A stretch of DNA of 58,978 bases from a virus, in the IMG/VR virus record IMGVR_UViG_3300012964_000011, positions 1 to 58,978 of that record; one strand, given 5' to 3'. Positions 1 through 8,504 of the stretch are shown piece after piece. The notes under the pieces are model-generated. The model worked only from the letters and a program-made list of their open reading frames with translations. It ran no database searches and was not told where the DNA came from. The position numbers were made by a program, and so were the translations under genes. The first letter of the stretch is position 1. Each line of letters opens with the position of its first letter.

Positions 1-718
<718 letters not shown>

Positions 719-719
<1 letters not shown>

Positions 720-1549
720 TACTTGTCCCAGATGTATCTGCCTTTGTAGGCATCAACCGTATCCATCAATTTTGACCAGTCCATCTTGGGATGCCAATCA
801 AGATGCTGCCATCCCAATTTTTCCTTGGCATAGACCTGATCCGCCACTTCGCCCGGACGCATAGGTAGGAACTCGATACCAGCCTTGTTACCGGTGTAGT
901 CATTGATAGCATTTGCGACATCCAGTACAGACGTGCAGATACCAGTTCCGGCATCAAACGTCTCATCATTGGTATAGTTAATTGCATCCATAACCATATG
1001 GGCAATGTCATCCGCATGAATCAGATCAACCCCCTGGGTACCGTCACCCCAGACAGGTAGCGGTAGTCCCTGCCATGCCCGCGAGGCGAACGTCGGGATG
1101 ATCTTCTGGGGATGTCCCTTACCCACTGCCTGACCAGGACCGTACGCGTGATATGCGCGAACCGTAGAGGTTCGGAGTCCTTTAGCGTTGTGGTATGCAG
1201 AGATCAGCCTACGTGCACATTCTTTGGTTGCTGCGTAGATGCTGGGGAATCCGGTTGGCATATGGATAGTGATCAGATGAATGCCATTCTCCGCACAGTA
1301 TTTGATGATCTGATGTGCACAAACAACGTTTGTGTGTACAGCCTCATCCGCAACATCAAACAATTCGCCGGTACCGAGCATACCAGCACAATGAATAACT
1401 GTTTTGCATTGTGCAAGTGAATCCAGGTTGTCACTACAAATATTGACACCATTACGTACATCTAACTGTACGATGCCAAATCCCCTGGATTTTGCAACTT
1501 GCACAATAGCGGAACCAATGAAACCACGTCCACCAGTGACACCGATCAT
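719..1549 (-). CDS. NAD-dependent sugar epimerase/dehydratase (extended SDR)
   Basis: This 276-residue protein is an extended short-chain dehydrogenase of the GalE/RmlB type. The nucleotide-binding glycine motif TGGRGFIGSA is at residues 5-14 and the catalytic YxxxK is Y105-K109. Such enzymes interconvert or dehydrate nucleotide sugars. Lying between two glycosyltransferase genes, it probably modifies a donor sugar for them. An AAGGAG ribosome-binding site 8 nt before the ATG supports the start. The exact substrate cannot be told from sequence. Confidence 0.85.
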
Positions 1550-1570
1550 AAGTACATTCTCCTTGCTGGA

Positions 1571-2245
1571 TTAGATTGGTAAAAATACCTTATGGTCTGT
1601 ATGACCCCAACCAGTTGCCCATTTCAGATTTGTATTCCATTTAAGATCTGAATTACGGATGACAACTGGTAGTGACACCTGATCCTGATGACTCCATCGC
1701 GTGCATTCGAACCACCAGTCACAGCACACAGCGGCTACCTCGTCCGTGTGTCTGCGTACGTTGGTGGTGGACGCGAACAGTCCCCACCGTTCGGGATGTC
1801 CAAGGTGACGGTAGTGTTCTGACTGAAGCCGCATCGCGTCTGGGTACGCACGTCCTACCTTTGCGGTGAATGTTGCCTCGGCGTACACGCAGTCACGCTC
1901 TGCGTGGCGCATCAATGACCAGTCATCGCTACCTATGCAGTCCAGGCAGTACTGAAGGTAATTGGGGTTTGTCACCGTGACAGCAGCATCGACCCAGCAT
2001 GAGATGTCAGTATCCGGGCATGCATCAAACGGATTGAGTTTCCACCATTTGGCTTTCATATTATTGGTCAAACTACCTGCCATTGGCACGTATCTGACTT
2101 TCCATCCAGGTACTGTAAGATTTGGTGTATCTGTATAGAAAATTGACTGTACCTCAACATTTGGTCCTAAATTAGTATTAATACGCAATGGTTTTGGTAC
2201 GTCATAATCACCATACATTGCGGTATATATAGCTAATTTAGTCAC
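1571..2245 (-). CDS. glycosyltransferase-like protein, DUF616/TOD1-like family, copy 2
   Basis: A 224-residue paralogue of the protein at 42-719, sharing YTAMYGDYD, FYTD...GWK, WVDAAVTVTNP, RDCVYAEA and HQDQVSLPV at equivalent places. I choose the GTG at 2245, which overlaps the upstream TGA as GTGA, because it aligns with the N-terminus of the paralogue; a longer reading to 2275 would run into the methyltransferase gene. Two diverged copies in one cassette suggest sequential addition of sugars or different acceptors. Confidence 0.75.
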   Translation of the reverse strand: MTKLAIYTAMYGDYDVPKPLRINTNLGPNVEVQSIFYTDTPNLTVPGWKVRYVPMAGSLTNNMKAKWWKLNPFDACPDTDISCWVDAAVTVTNPNYLQYCLDCIGSDDWSLMRHAERDCVYAEATFTAKVGRAYPDAMRLQSEHYRHLGHPERWGLFASTTNVRRHTDEVAAVCCDWWFECTRWSHQDQVSLPVVIRNSDLKWNTNLKWATGWGHTDHKVFLPI

Positions 2246-2697
2246 TTTGGTGTACCTCGCCAAATGATGTCGCAATCCCCACCTGTACGAAGTTCTAGCG
2301 TTTTCCAGGGAAGAATACCATAATCCGCATGTGCACCAAATGTTCCATCAAAATAATGAAATGACTCAATCACCCAGAATGATACGTGTGTTGGATCTGC
2401 AAACGCGTGCCAAGTGTTAGTCGGCATCACCCGAGGGACAATCACATGGAATACGCCACTAGATCTCAGAACACGGTGCACCTCATTGAACACGAAAATG
2501 CGGTCTTCACCCGCACATACATGTTCCATGACATGACTGGCCCGGACCGCGTCTACACTCTTATCCGCTGCTGGTATCCCATCTTCTACACGGCGTTTCC
2601 AGACACCCTGTCCATGTACTGGATCCAGGTTGATATGCCCAGGGGCGGGAATAGTTCCACCACCGATGTCAATCATCAGCACGGGAGGGATCCCCAT
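2242..2697 (-). CDS. SAM-dependent methyltransferase (class I)
   Basis: This 151-residue protein has a short class I methyltransferase core: motif I DIGGG at residues 10-14, an acidic NLD ending at residue 25, and DAVRASHVMEHV as the post-II region typical of Methyltransf_11 proteins. It overlaps the GT2 gene upstream by 22 nt and the glycosyltransferase downstream by 4 nt. In a sugar cassette the likely role is methylation of a sugar or nucleotide sugar; DNA or small-molecule methylation is not excluded. It is short for the family, with little after the core fold. Confidence 0.75.
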   Translation of the reverse strand: MGIPPVLMIDIGGGTIPAPGHINLDPVHGQGVWKRRVEDGIPAADKSVDAVRASHVMEHVCAGEDRIFVFNEVHRVLRSSGVFHVIVPRVMPTNTWHAFADPTHVSFWVIESFHYFDGTFGAHADYGILPWKTLELRTGGDCDIIWRGTPK

Positions 2698-3356
2698 TTC
2701 GCGAGAAACGTTTCCCGGTCTAAACCGGCTTGACGTGAGAGTACTTCACTGCCAACAGTACTTTCATTCGGGTGCGTATGTGTTACGGGGAACCCCGGTA
2801 CGATCACAGTTCCGCCAAGCACCCTGGATTGCCAGTCAATGTCGTCATCTCCATACCACCAACACAATGTTTCGTCAGCGCGCACACCTGCCTCGCCACG
2901 TAGCATGAATGCGTAGCCACAGAGGCGATGGTAAAGGTTTACAGGTCCAGGAGCACAGTGTGTCAGAGGATGCTTACGACGTTTCGTAATATCTGTAGAT
3001 GCTGCTACGGCACACGTGTCATCCATTGCCTGGACACATGCGTCAAACCATCCTTGAGGGACGGTGCAATCGTCATTGACGACTGCCGTGTCCCATTCGA
3101 TGAAGTCATTCGACCTAGCGTGTGCCGAACACGCATCTAGACCTATATTCCATAGTTTACTAAGGTTCGGCGGATCCATTGGTTCATAAATGTATAATAC
3201 TTTATCTTCTGGATATTCAGGCCATACTACGGAATTACTTGGGTCATTGATCACAACTACGATAAAATCTGTCTGAGGAAGTAGTGCATCTATAGCCAGT
3301 TGTAGCTCACTCGCACGACTTCTAGACGGTATAGTCGCATATCTTCCTGCACGCAT
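2676..3356 (-). CDS. GT2-like glycosyltransferase, first gene of the leftward sugar cassette
   Basis: The 226-residue product begins MRAGRYATIPSR and continues with a helix and IVVVINDPS strand as in GT-A fold family 2 enzymes. The VVNDD near the middle and WWYGDDDIDW near residue 190 are candidate nucleotide-sugar and metal sites. The open frame extends 240 nt further upstream, but that part opposes the HTH gene. I choose ATG 3356 because TATGCT lies exactly 6 nt before it with TTGGTA 17 nt further up, a promoter implying a leaderless transcript. Confidence 0.75.
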   Translation of the reverse strand: MRAGRYATIPSRSRASELQLAIDALLPQTDFIVVVINDPSNSVVWPEYPEDKVLYIYEPMDPPNLSKLWNIGLDACSAHARSNDFIEWDTAVVNDDCTVPQGWFDACVQAMDDTCAVAASTDITKRRKHPLTHCAPGPVNLYHRLCGYAFMLRGEAGVRADETLCWWYGDDDIDWQSRVLGGTVIVPGFPVTHTHPNESTVGSEVLSRQAGLDRETFLAKWGSLPC

Positions 3357-3362
3357 TGATTC

Positions 3363-3413
3363 AGCATATCTTAAGATTTCTATTTTACCAACAGGTGATA
3401 TGGCGTGTAATGT
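3363..3413. promoter_or_regulatory. overlapping divergent promoters for the sugar cassette and the HTH gene
   Basis: Leftward: TATGCT (3363-3368) with TTGGTA (3386-3391), spacer 17, start codon 6 nt downstream. Rightward: TTACCA (3385-3390), spacer 17, TAATGT (3408-3413), start codon 7 nt downstream. The two -35 boxes occupy almost the same bases, so the two directions should compete for RNA polymerase. Confidence 0.5.
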
Positions 3414-3420
3414 AGGCTGT

Positions 3421-3618
3421 ATGATTGAACGACTGTTGACCCTACGCGAAGTTGCACACCTATTCGGCGTGCGTACTGTGACGATCAGTGAATGGGCAAA
3501 ATCTGGGAAGTTACCATACATAATTTTGCCCACAAATGACCAAAAACGGTTCAAAGAGTCAGAAATCAGACAACTGTACGAGGGAAGATGGGACAATCAA
3601 CCGCTAGACTACAAGTAG
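3421..3618 (+). CDS. MerR/excisionase-like helix-turn-helix protein
   Basis: A 65-residue small DNA-binding protein. LTLREVAHLFGVRTVTISEWAKSG is cut here as LTLREVAHLFGV plus a recognition helix ending EWAKSGKLPY, the layout of the excisionase/MerR-type (HTH_17) fold. The ATG at 3421 is preferred over 3400 because no good ribosome-binding site precedes 3400 and a -10 box lies 7 nt before 3421. With no integrase present it is more likely a transcription regulator than an excisionase. A paralogue with the same AKSGKLPY segment is at 54272-54457. Confidence 0.7.
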   Translation: MIERLLTLREVAHLFGVRTVTISEWAKSGKLPYIILPTNDQKRFKESEIRQLYEGRWDNQPLDYK

Positions 3619-3660
3619 ATTGTCAACACGTTTGACAATCAATGATCAAAGTGTTATGCT
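3618..3660 (+). promoter_or_regulatory. consensus sigma-70-type promoter overlapped by an inverted-repeat operator
   Basis: TTGACA (3632-3637), 17-nt spacer, TATGCT (3655-3660). The start codon of the next gene is 7 nt after the -10 box, so the transcript should be leaderless. GATTGTCAA (3618-3626) and TTGACAATC (3632-3640) form a perfect 9-bp inverted repeat with a 5-nt spacer that covers the -35 box, a natural repressor site. The same TTGACAATC word is repeated in tandem at 40058-40086. Confidence 0.75.
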
Positions 3661-3666
3661 CCACGA

Positions 3667-3927
3667 ATGGACATCGACTTTTCCAGAAGACCAGGATTCC
3701 CTGTGGATCCTAAACGACATGATCAACTGGCGGAAACCGTAGCAGATTTGGCACTCACCTGCAACATCATCCAAGGAATGGTTGCGTGTCGCAATGCTGC
3801 CATTGAGACACTGTATGTACGTCACGGGCTGACAGCGGCAGCTATTGGTAGGATCGCAGGGTTGTCCAGGGAAAGAATAGGACAACTTACTCGGCATCTA
3901 AACCGTCCCACATCAGAGGAGTCATAA
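3667..3927 (+). CDS. small helix-turn-helix protein, leaderless start
   Basis: This 86-residue protein carries a sigma-region-4-like HTH near its C-terminus (GLTAAAIGRIAGLSRERIGQ). It starts at the predicted transcription start of the strongest promoter in the window. It is the first gene of the long rightward replication operon and is followed after 1 nt by the next gene. A role as early regulator is inferred; no target is visible other than the operator overlapping its own promoter. Confidence 0.7.
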   Translation: MDIDFSRRPGFPVDPKRHDQLAETVADLALTCNIIQGMVACRNAAIETLYVRHGLTAAAIGRIAGLSRERIGQLTRHLNRPTSEES

Positions 3928-3928
3928 C

Positions 3929-4408
3929 ATGTGTGAGTACGAAGAAGAAGATCTGCCAAGCGCAGCTGACATCGCGCTAGAAGACCAAATCAGAGCTGCA
4001 ATACGAGAGGTGAGCAGTGTTCTTGCCAATTCGGCGTCAGCAGGGACTGCTGAATTCATTGAAGACCAGATGCCATTGTCACTCAAGAAGTGGCTGGATA
4101 GTGCTGTGAATGAGTTTCAGCGTGAGGTGTTCTCTCACGCTGAAAACGACACACTTATATCGTGTGCTCACGTAGCTGAAGGACCAACACCAATGTTCAG
4201 CGCTCTCAGATATCCGAGAGTGTTCATGTGTCCGTCATGCGCTGAACTAATAAGCAACCTGGTAGAACGTTCGTCAAAGTGTGATTGTTGTGGATACACA
4301 AGAACTTCGCACTACACAGAGGTAAACACCATCATAGTCCAGGTATTTAGTGCTATGGTAGCAGTCAGGTTGTGCATACACTGTCTAAAGGCAGGACCGT
4401 TAACGTGA
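3929..4408 (+). CDS. hypothetical protein with C-terminal zinc-ribbon-like cysteines
   Basis: A 159-residue protein with an acidic, helical N-terminal half and a C-terminal half containing CPSCAEL and CDCCGY, then CIHC at the end, suggesting a zinc-binding module. AGGAGTCATAAC gives a good ribosome-binding site before ATG 3929. Its stop overlaps the helicase GTG as GTGA, so helicase translation is coupled to it. I do not recognise a family. Confidence 0.65.
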   Translation: MCEYEEEDLPSAADIALEDQIRAAIREVSSVLANSASAGTAEFIEDQMPLSLKKWLDSAVNEFQREVFSHAENDTLISCAHVAEGPTPMFSALRYPRVFMCPSCAELISNLVERSSKCDCCGYTRTSHYTEVNTIIVQVFSAMVAVRLCIHCLKAGPLT

Positions 4409-5820
4409 TTGACTTAAACTTCGTATTACCATCATTTCCACATGATTTACCATCTAAGATCACCTCTGAGCTGTTGACACTTGAACAGTTGAACGCTGCG
4501 AATCTGGCGCTTTCTCGTATCCATGAATGTGAAGATTTGACCTGTCTAGGAGGTCTCGCCGGAACAGGCAAAACGACCGTATTGTCCGAATTTATCAGAC
4601 ATTTTGATCCAGTTTCGTATGCACTATGTGCGTTCACAGGAAAGGCAGTTTCCGTACTACAGCGGAAGTTGGATGCTGCTGATGTATGTACTACACGTAT
4701 CATTGAGCGTTTCGGAAAGGAAAAGGAAGAAAGTACAGTAAGTACCATTCACTCGCTAATCTACTTGCGGCGAGAGACTGTAACGTGTAAGCGCTCTGGT
4801 AGAGCACACACGATCACGTACGGCAGAGGGATGCCCGCCATAGGAGAAGAATTCCCCTCCGGTGGTTTTTGTCAGCCATGCCTAGACGCAGGCGAACAAG
4901 CATATTGCGTAACAGAGACTGATGTGGAGTGGATTCGGCGTCAAAAATTGTGGGAAGGACTACAGGTCATCATCATTGATGAGGCATCAATGGTGTCTCG
5001 TGAGATGTTTGATCACCTATCCAGGTATGGGGTCCCGATCCTGGCAGTAGGAGATCATGGCCAGTTGCCACCAGTGTCCAGTAGGCGAGACTCATTCAAT
5101 CTCATGGCAGAAGCTGGTCTTCACGCAAAGTTGGAGACCATTCATCGTCAAGCAGCCGGATCCCCGATCACCATGTTGGCTCACAAGATCCGAAATGAAG
5201 GATCTATGTCTGTCACTGTAGGTAACTACAGTACAGCGTCATCACGGGTACTCAAAGTGAGTCAGCACAGAATGCCTAAACTGGACTGGAAGTCTGCCAT
5301 GGATCCAGAGAACCGAATGGTTGTCCTGTGCGGAAGAAATGCCACTCGGGTACGTATCAACAGGCAGACCAGGGAACAACTGGGGTACTCGGAACTTCCC
5401 CAGAAGGGGGATCGTGTCGTTTGCCTACGTAATTGCAGACAAGCGTTCAACGGTCAACAGGGAACGATCGTAGAGGTACGATCGATCTCATCTACGTCTA
5501 CTGATACTGGTAGTCAGGTACTCACGTTTAATGTGGCACTTGACGACATGCCAGAGGAGATCCTAACTGGGTTACGCGCTCCTATCTCTCAGTTCAACCG
5601 CCCGACTACACTTACGCAGGACGAGCTACGACAGATGCGGGTAGGCGGAGTGACCATCTGGGACTATGCATACTGCATGACAGTGCACAAATTCCAGGGT
5701 AGCGAGGTGCCTCGCGTAGTGGTAATGGAGGAACGACTTCCGGGATCACAAAAAGATCATGATCGTTGGCTATATACTGCTGTCACCAGGTCATCGAGAG
5801 ATTTACTAATCATCAGTTAA
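4405..5820 (+). CDS. SF1 DNA helicase, Dda/RecD2-like
   Basis: This 471-residue protein is a superfamily 1B helicase. It shows Walker A GGLAGTGKTT near residues 48-57, Walker B IIIDEASM near 190, motif III AVGDHGQLPP, and C-terminal UvrD_C_2-type motifs TVHKFQGSE and YTAVTRSS. It would unwind DNA 5'-3' at forks or aid origin opening. Between motifs Ia and II is an insertion with cysteines (CKRSG, then CQPC and C) that may bind zinc. Start chosen at GTG 4405, overlapping the upstream TGA. Confidence 0.9.
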   Translation: MIDLNFVLPSFPHDLPSKITSELLTLEQLNAANLALSRIHECEDLTCLGGLAGTGKTTVLSEFIRHFDPVSYALCAFTGKAVSVLQRKLDAADVCTTRIIERFGKEKEESTVSTIHSLIYLRRETVTCKRSGRAHTITYGRGMPAIGEEFPSGGFCQPCLDAGEQAYCVTETDVEWIRRQKLWEGLQVIIIDEASMVSREMFDHLSRYGVPILAVGDHGQLPPVSSRRDSFNLMAEAGLHAKLETIHRQAAGSPITMLAHKIRNEGSMSVTVGNYSTASSRVLKVSQHRMPKLDWKSAMDPENRMVVLCGRNATRVRINRQTREQLGYSELPQKGDRVVCLRNCRQAFNGQQGTIVEVRSISSTSTDTGSQVLTFNVALDDMPEEILTGLRAPISQFNRPTTLTQDELRQMRVGGVTIWDYAYCMTVHKFQGSEVPRVVVMEERLPGSQKDHDRWLYTAVTRSSRDLLIIS

Positions 5821-5829
5821 GGAACACAA

Positions 5830-6033
5830 ATGAAAATCGTAATCAGAGACGCAGACGGTACTACCATCACCCTGGACACAGGGAATCAGACAGTGACGCT
5901 AGAAGCACTGGTTAGAGCGTCATTGGACGTTTGGTATCAGGCATTCGAGCCTAGAGGACCAAAGAGTGCAGCACCTAACGTCATCGTCTCTGACAATGAC
6001 GCAACTACGATCCTTCCGACGTATCATCCTTAG
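5830..6033 (+). CDS. hypothetical small protein
   Basis: A 67-residue protein beginning MKIVIRDADGTTITLD, with an early beta-rich segment followed by a helix. TAAGGAACACAA provides a ribosome-binding site and the gene follows the helicase by 9 nt. No family recognised; likely a small accessory protein of the replication operon. Confidence 0.6.
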   Translation: MKIVIRDADGTTITLDTGNQTVTLEALVRASLDVWYQAFEPRGPKSAAPNVIVSDNDATTILPTYHP

Positions 6034-6043
6034 AGGAGCACAT

Positions 6044-6469
6044 ATGCCTGTTATTAGTGGCGAACACGTAATCACGGACAACGGTAGTGAGGTTTATGTA
6101 ACTGGTGACCTCCTGGCCTATGTGAGTGGGAAAGGGACCCGTCATCGTGCGAATCATGATGTATCGGGTGTAATGTGCAATATGTGTAGTTGGTTGGAAA
6201 TTAAGATTTTCCGACTCTCCAAGAATGACCCTCGATATGTAGAGGGTAGCGATCGCACATGGCTAGTCTGGTCCTGTAGCATGAAAGATCCTGAACGATT
6301 CCATATAATCCCAAGAACGTTCATAGACGTCACAGATGCGCACTACATGGTTTACGAAATACTGGCGAAAAGCCTGGATAACACGTTAGGCAGTGTAGCG
6401 CGAAAAGTGTTAGCTACAGCTGCCAGTTTTGATGACATCCTGGCCGACGTGTACGCGGACAAAGCATGA
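6044..6469 (+). CDS. hypothetical protein
   Basis: A 141-residue protein. I choose ATG 6044, preceded by GAGGAGCACAT, rather than an upstream ATG that overlaps the previous gene. It contains a CNMC pair near residue 45, followed by a helical C-terminus. The stop overlaps the next start as ATGA. Function unknown. Confidence 0.65.
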   Translation: MPVISGEHVITDNGSEVYVTGDLLAYVSGKGTRHRANHDVSGVMCNMCSWLEIKIFRLSKNDPRYVEGSDRTWLVWSCSMKDPERFHIIPRTFIDVTDAHYMVYEILAKSLDNTLGSVARKVLATAASFDDILADVYADKA

Positions 6470-6693
6470 GCCAGTGGTTGGATGAAGAATTGCATATTGA
6501 TGTGACACATTGTCCAGTGTGTCACAGAATGCCAAATAAGATAGTGAATACTATAATTCACATTAACAGACGTGATACTCGTACTCCACATGATCTACTG
6601 ATTTGTGGAGACAGAGTAGATAGGACGGAATATCATCTGGTGTTCCGTGCATCAGAGATACCTACATGGGTACGCTGTGAGAGGACGCATTGA
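6466..6693 (+). CDS. hypothetical small protein with CPVC motif
   Basis: A 75-residue protein with CPVC at residues 16-19 and single cysteines at LLICGD and VRCE near the end, a possible small zinc fold. It overlaps both neighbours (ATGA upstream, TGATG downstream), showing tight operon packing. No family recognised. Confidence 0.6.
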   Translation: MSQWLDEELHIDVTHCPVCHRMPNKIVNTIIHINRRDTRTPHDLLICGDRVDRTEYHLVFRASEIPTWVRCERTH

Positions 6694-7025
6694 TGGCGAC
6701 AAGAACACCCAGCAAACCAGCTAGTAAACCGACACAAGAAACGTTCAATCAGCATCGTCCCAATGGGAAGAAGTGGTCTAGGCATCACAGTATGCTTCCT
6801 GTGCACCCTGGGCACAACACAACTGGACGAACCAAGCCGTCCGGACACAGCGTTGCAGGATACGGAATGCATCACCCTAAGGTGTCACCTGTTGACCATG
6901 TAGTCTTGTTTCAGGTAGTTCTGTTTCAGGAAGAGGAAGCAGCGAAACGTCACATCAAGCGTAGTCAGCGTGCCAAAGCGCGCTCAGATGCCCGTAAAGC
7001 AATGACCAGAAAGCGTTCTCATTGA
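6693..7025 (+). CDS. hypothetical basic protein
   Basis: A 110-residue, strongly basic protein ending in repeated lysine/arginine clusters (RSQRAKARSDARKAMTRKRSH, given here in pieces: RSQRAKARSD, then MTRKRSH). It contains a short internal duplication VVLFQ-VVLFQ. The charge suggests nucleic-acid binding, as an inference only. ATG 6693 overlaps the upstream TGA. It is followed by the 28-nt palindrome at 7042-7069. Confidence 0.6.
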   Translation: MATRTPSKPASKPTQETFNQHRPNGKKWSRHHSMLPVHPGHNTTGRTKPSGHSVAGYGMHHPKVSPVDHVVLFQVVLFQEEEAAKRHIKRSQRAKARSDARKAMTRKRSH

Positions 7026-7037
7026 CATCTAGTAGAT

Positions 7038-7073
7038 GAGCAATCCAGGGGGTAATTACCCCCTGGATTACTC
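7038..7073. repeat. 28-nt perfect palindrome made of two inverted TCCAGGGGG words
   Basis: AATCCAGGGGGTAA (7042-7055) is followed directly by its exact reverse complement (7056-7069); GAG/CTC extend pairing after one mismatch. It is the only place where the genome-wide TCCAGGGGG word occurs head to head. It could be a terminator without a T-run, or a dimeric protein site. Confidence 0.8.
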
Positions 7074-7084
7074 AAGGGAGAATC

Positions 7085-7297
7085 ATGAAATCAGATATCA
7101 GCATTCTAAGCATTCTCGACAAAATCACCTACTATCTGACACTCAACCCTAAAGTAACAGCCTGTAGCATAATCACCATTTGTGGTGTTTATGTATTACG
7201 TAAGGCATTGTCCAATAACATGATTAAAATACTATTCTTTGTGTTTGTTACAGCTGGTATGACGTATGCTTGCACAACTGGTATCCAGGGGGGATGA
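7085..7297 (+). CDS. small membrane protein, two predicted TM segments
   Basis: A 70-residue protein with hydrophobic stretches near residues 25-40 (ACSIITICGVYVL) and 48-65 (ILFFVFVTAGMTYAC). CAAGGGAGAATC precedes the ATG. It lies amid replication genes, so it is not an obvious holin. Function unknown. Confidence 0.65.
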   Translation: MKSDISILSILDKITYYLTLNPKVTACSIITICGVYVLRKALSNNMIKILFFVFVTAGMTYACTTGIQGG

Positions 7298-7298
7298 C

Positions 7299-7526
7299 AT
7301 GTCCATGTCCAGGTGGATAGCGGCGCTTGTAGCGCTATGGAGACAACTAACGTGGCCTAACGCGTATCGGCCACACGGGTACGTAGCCAGACACTTCGAA
7401 GGCAACCACTACCTAGAGGTACTCACCCTGGCTAGAGCACCAGGATCAGCACCATGCGTGACGACACCGCTTGAAAGAAGTCTGTCAGCTATCAATAGTG
7501 CACACGAGCTAGGCGTACACATCTAA
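7299..7526 (+). CDS. hypothetical small protein
   Basis: A 75-residue protein beginning MSMSRWIAALVALWRQL, with an amphipathic or weakly membrane-associated N-terminus. I choose ATG 7299 because a G-rich element (TCCAGGGGGG at 7284) sits at ribosome-binding-site distance. No family recognised. Confidence 0.55.
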   Translation: MSMSRWIAALVALWRQLTWPNAYRPHGYVARHFEGNHYLEVLTLARAPGSAPCVTTPLERSLSAINSAHELGVHI

Positions 7527-7547
7527 TATTTGCGGAAAAGGTATACA

Positions 7548-8504
7548 ATGCTCATCGTAATTGAAGGAAGTCCAGCAACGGGAAAGTCATATCTGTCATG
7601 CATTATGCATGACAGAATCCGTCGATGTGGAGGTGGAGACACTACTATTCTCGCTCCGAAAATGGACGAGGATGTAGATCCGATCAAGGAATTAATCGTT
7701 CCTCTACTGGACTACAGACCAGGCACAGGTCATAACATCATATGTGATAGCTGGCACTGGTCAGCAGCTGCACAGGAACACATAACGCCAGGTGAGCGCC
7801 TGTACATAGACATGGTACTACAGTCACGCGGAGGATTGATCATCCACGTAGACACTCCAACTGATGTATTGTTTAGAAGAACTAAGAAGTTCGATATCAA
7901 TGCCCTAAGGATATGGAAATCATTATACAATGATATAGAAGCAGTATCGCCAATGAACGTCGTCAATTGGAGCACTGTACGTGTAGATGTGGATTCATTG
8001 ATTGGAATTGCAAGAAGACAAGACACCCAAGCAGCAAGGTTGTCAAAGTACGTGACGTACGTGGGACCAACTAATCCAGATGTAGTTATTTGTGGCCCGT
8101 CACGATCACGGACACTGTGCCGCGACTATAGCGACGATGTGTGCGCAGCTATCCCGGCGTTCGTGCCGGTACGACGTACAACTAATGCACGTCTACTAGA
8201 GTATTTGGCTAGTCCTAATGTGCGACGTAACATATTGCAAGACTACCTGGCATTTCCCACTATTGGGATAATAAGTACAAATGATGTAGATGACGTCAGA
8301 GATATGTATACACAGATGTTCTATCCCAATATGCTAGCATTGGGAACAGAATCACATAAGTCACTAACTAGTGCTCGTATATCTCACGGAGCGATGAAGC
8401 ATCTAGGTAAACTGTCCGGACTCACGGCAGTGACAGCACCCAGATATATCAAGCAACTAATAAACAGTGCACATGATATGACTAATCATCTAGATTGGCA
8501 ATAA
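7548..8504 (+). CDS. P-loop nucleotide kinase-like protein with extra C-terminal domain
   Basis: A 318-residue protein. Residues 1-160 look like a deoxynucleotide or thymidylate kinase: Walker A IEGSPATGKS near residues 5-14, a DSWHWS lid-region segment and HVDTPTDVLFRR. Residues from about 165 form a second domain with PDVVICGPS, IISTNDVDD and MLALGTESHKSL, reminiscent of the Rossmann-like fold of uracil-DNA glycosylases, though the catalytic motifs are not clear. ATG 7548 has GGAAAAGG upstream. It abuts the polymerase gene, fitting a role in nucleotide supply. Confidence 0.65.
   Translation: MLIVIEGSPATGKSYLSCIMHDRIRRCGGGDTTILAPKMDEDVDPIKELIVPLLDYRPGTGHNIICDSWHWSAAAQEHITPGERLYIDMVLQSRGGLIIHVDTPTDVLFRRTKKFDINALRIWKSLYNDIEAVSPMNVVNWSTVRVDVDSLIGIARRQDTQAARLSKYVTYVGPTNPDVVICGPSRSRTLCRDYSDDVCAAIPAFVPVRRTTNARLLEYLASPNVRRNILQDYLAFPTIGIISTNDVDDVRDMYTQMFYPNMLALGTESHKSLTSARISHGAMKHLGKLSGLTAVTAPRYIKQLINSAHDMTNHLDWQ

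Noticed and set aside
3357-3596. 80-residue N-terminal extension of the GT2 gene
   Set aside because: It overlaps the opposing HTH gene and a promoter, and GT2 proteins normally start where ATG 3356 does.
3421-3618. Excisionase of a lysogeny module
   Set aside because: No integrase, attachment site or immunity repressor is rec­ognisable anywhere in the window; similar HTH proteins serve as regulators.
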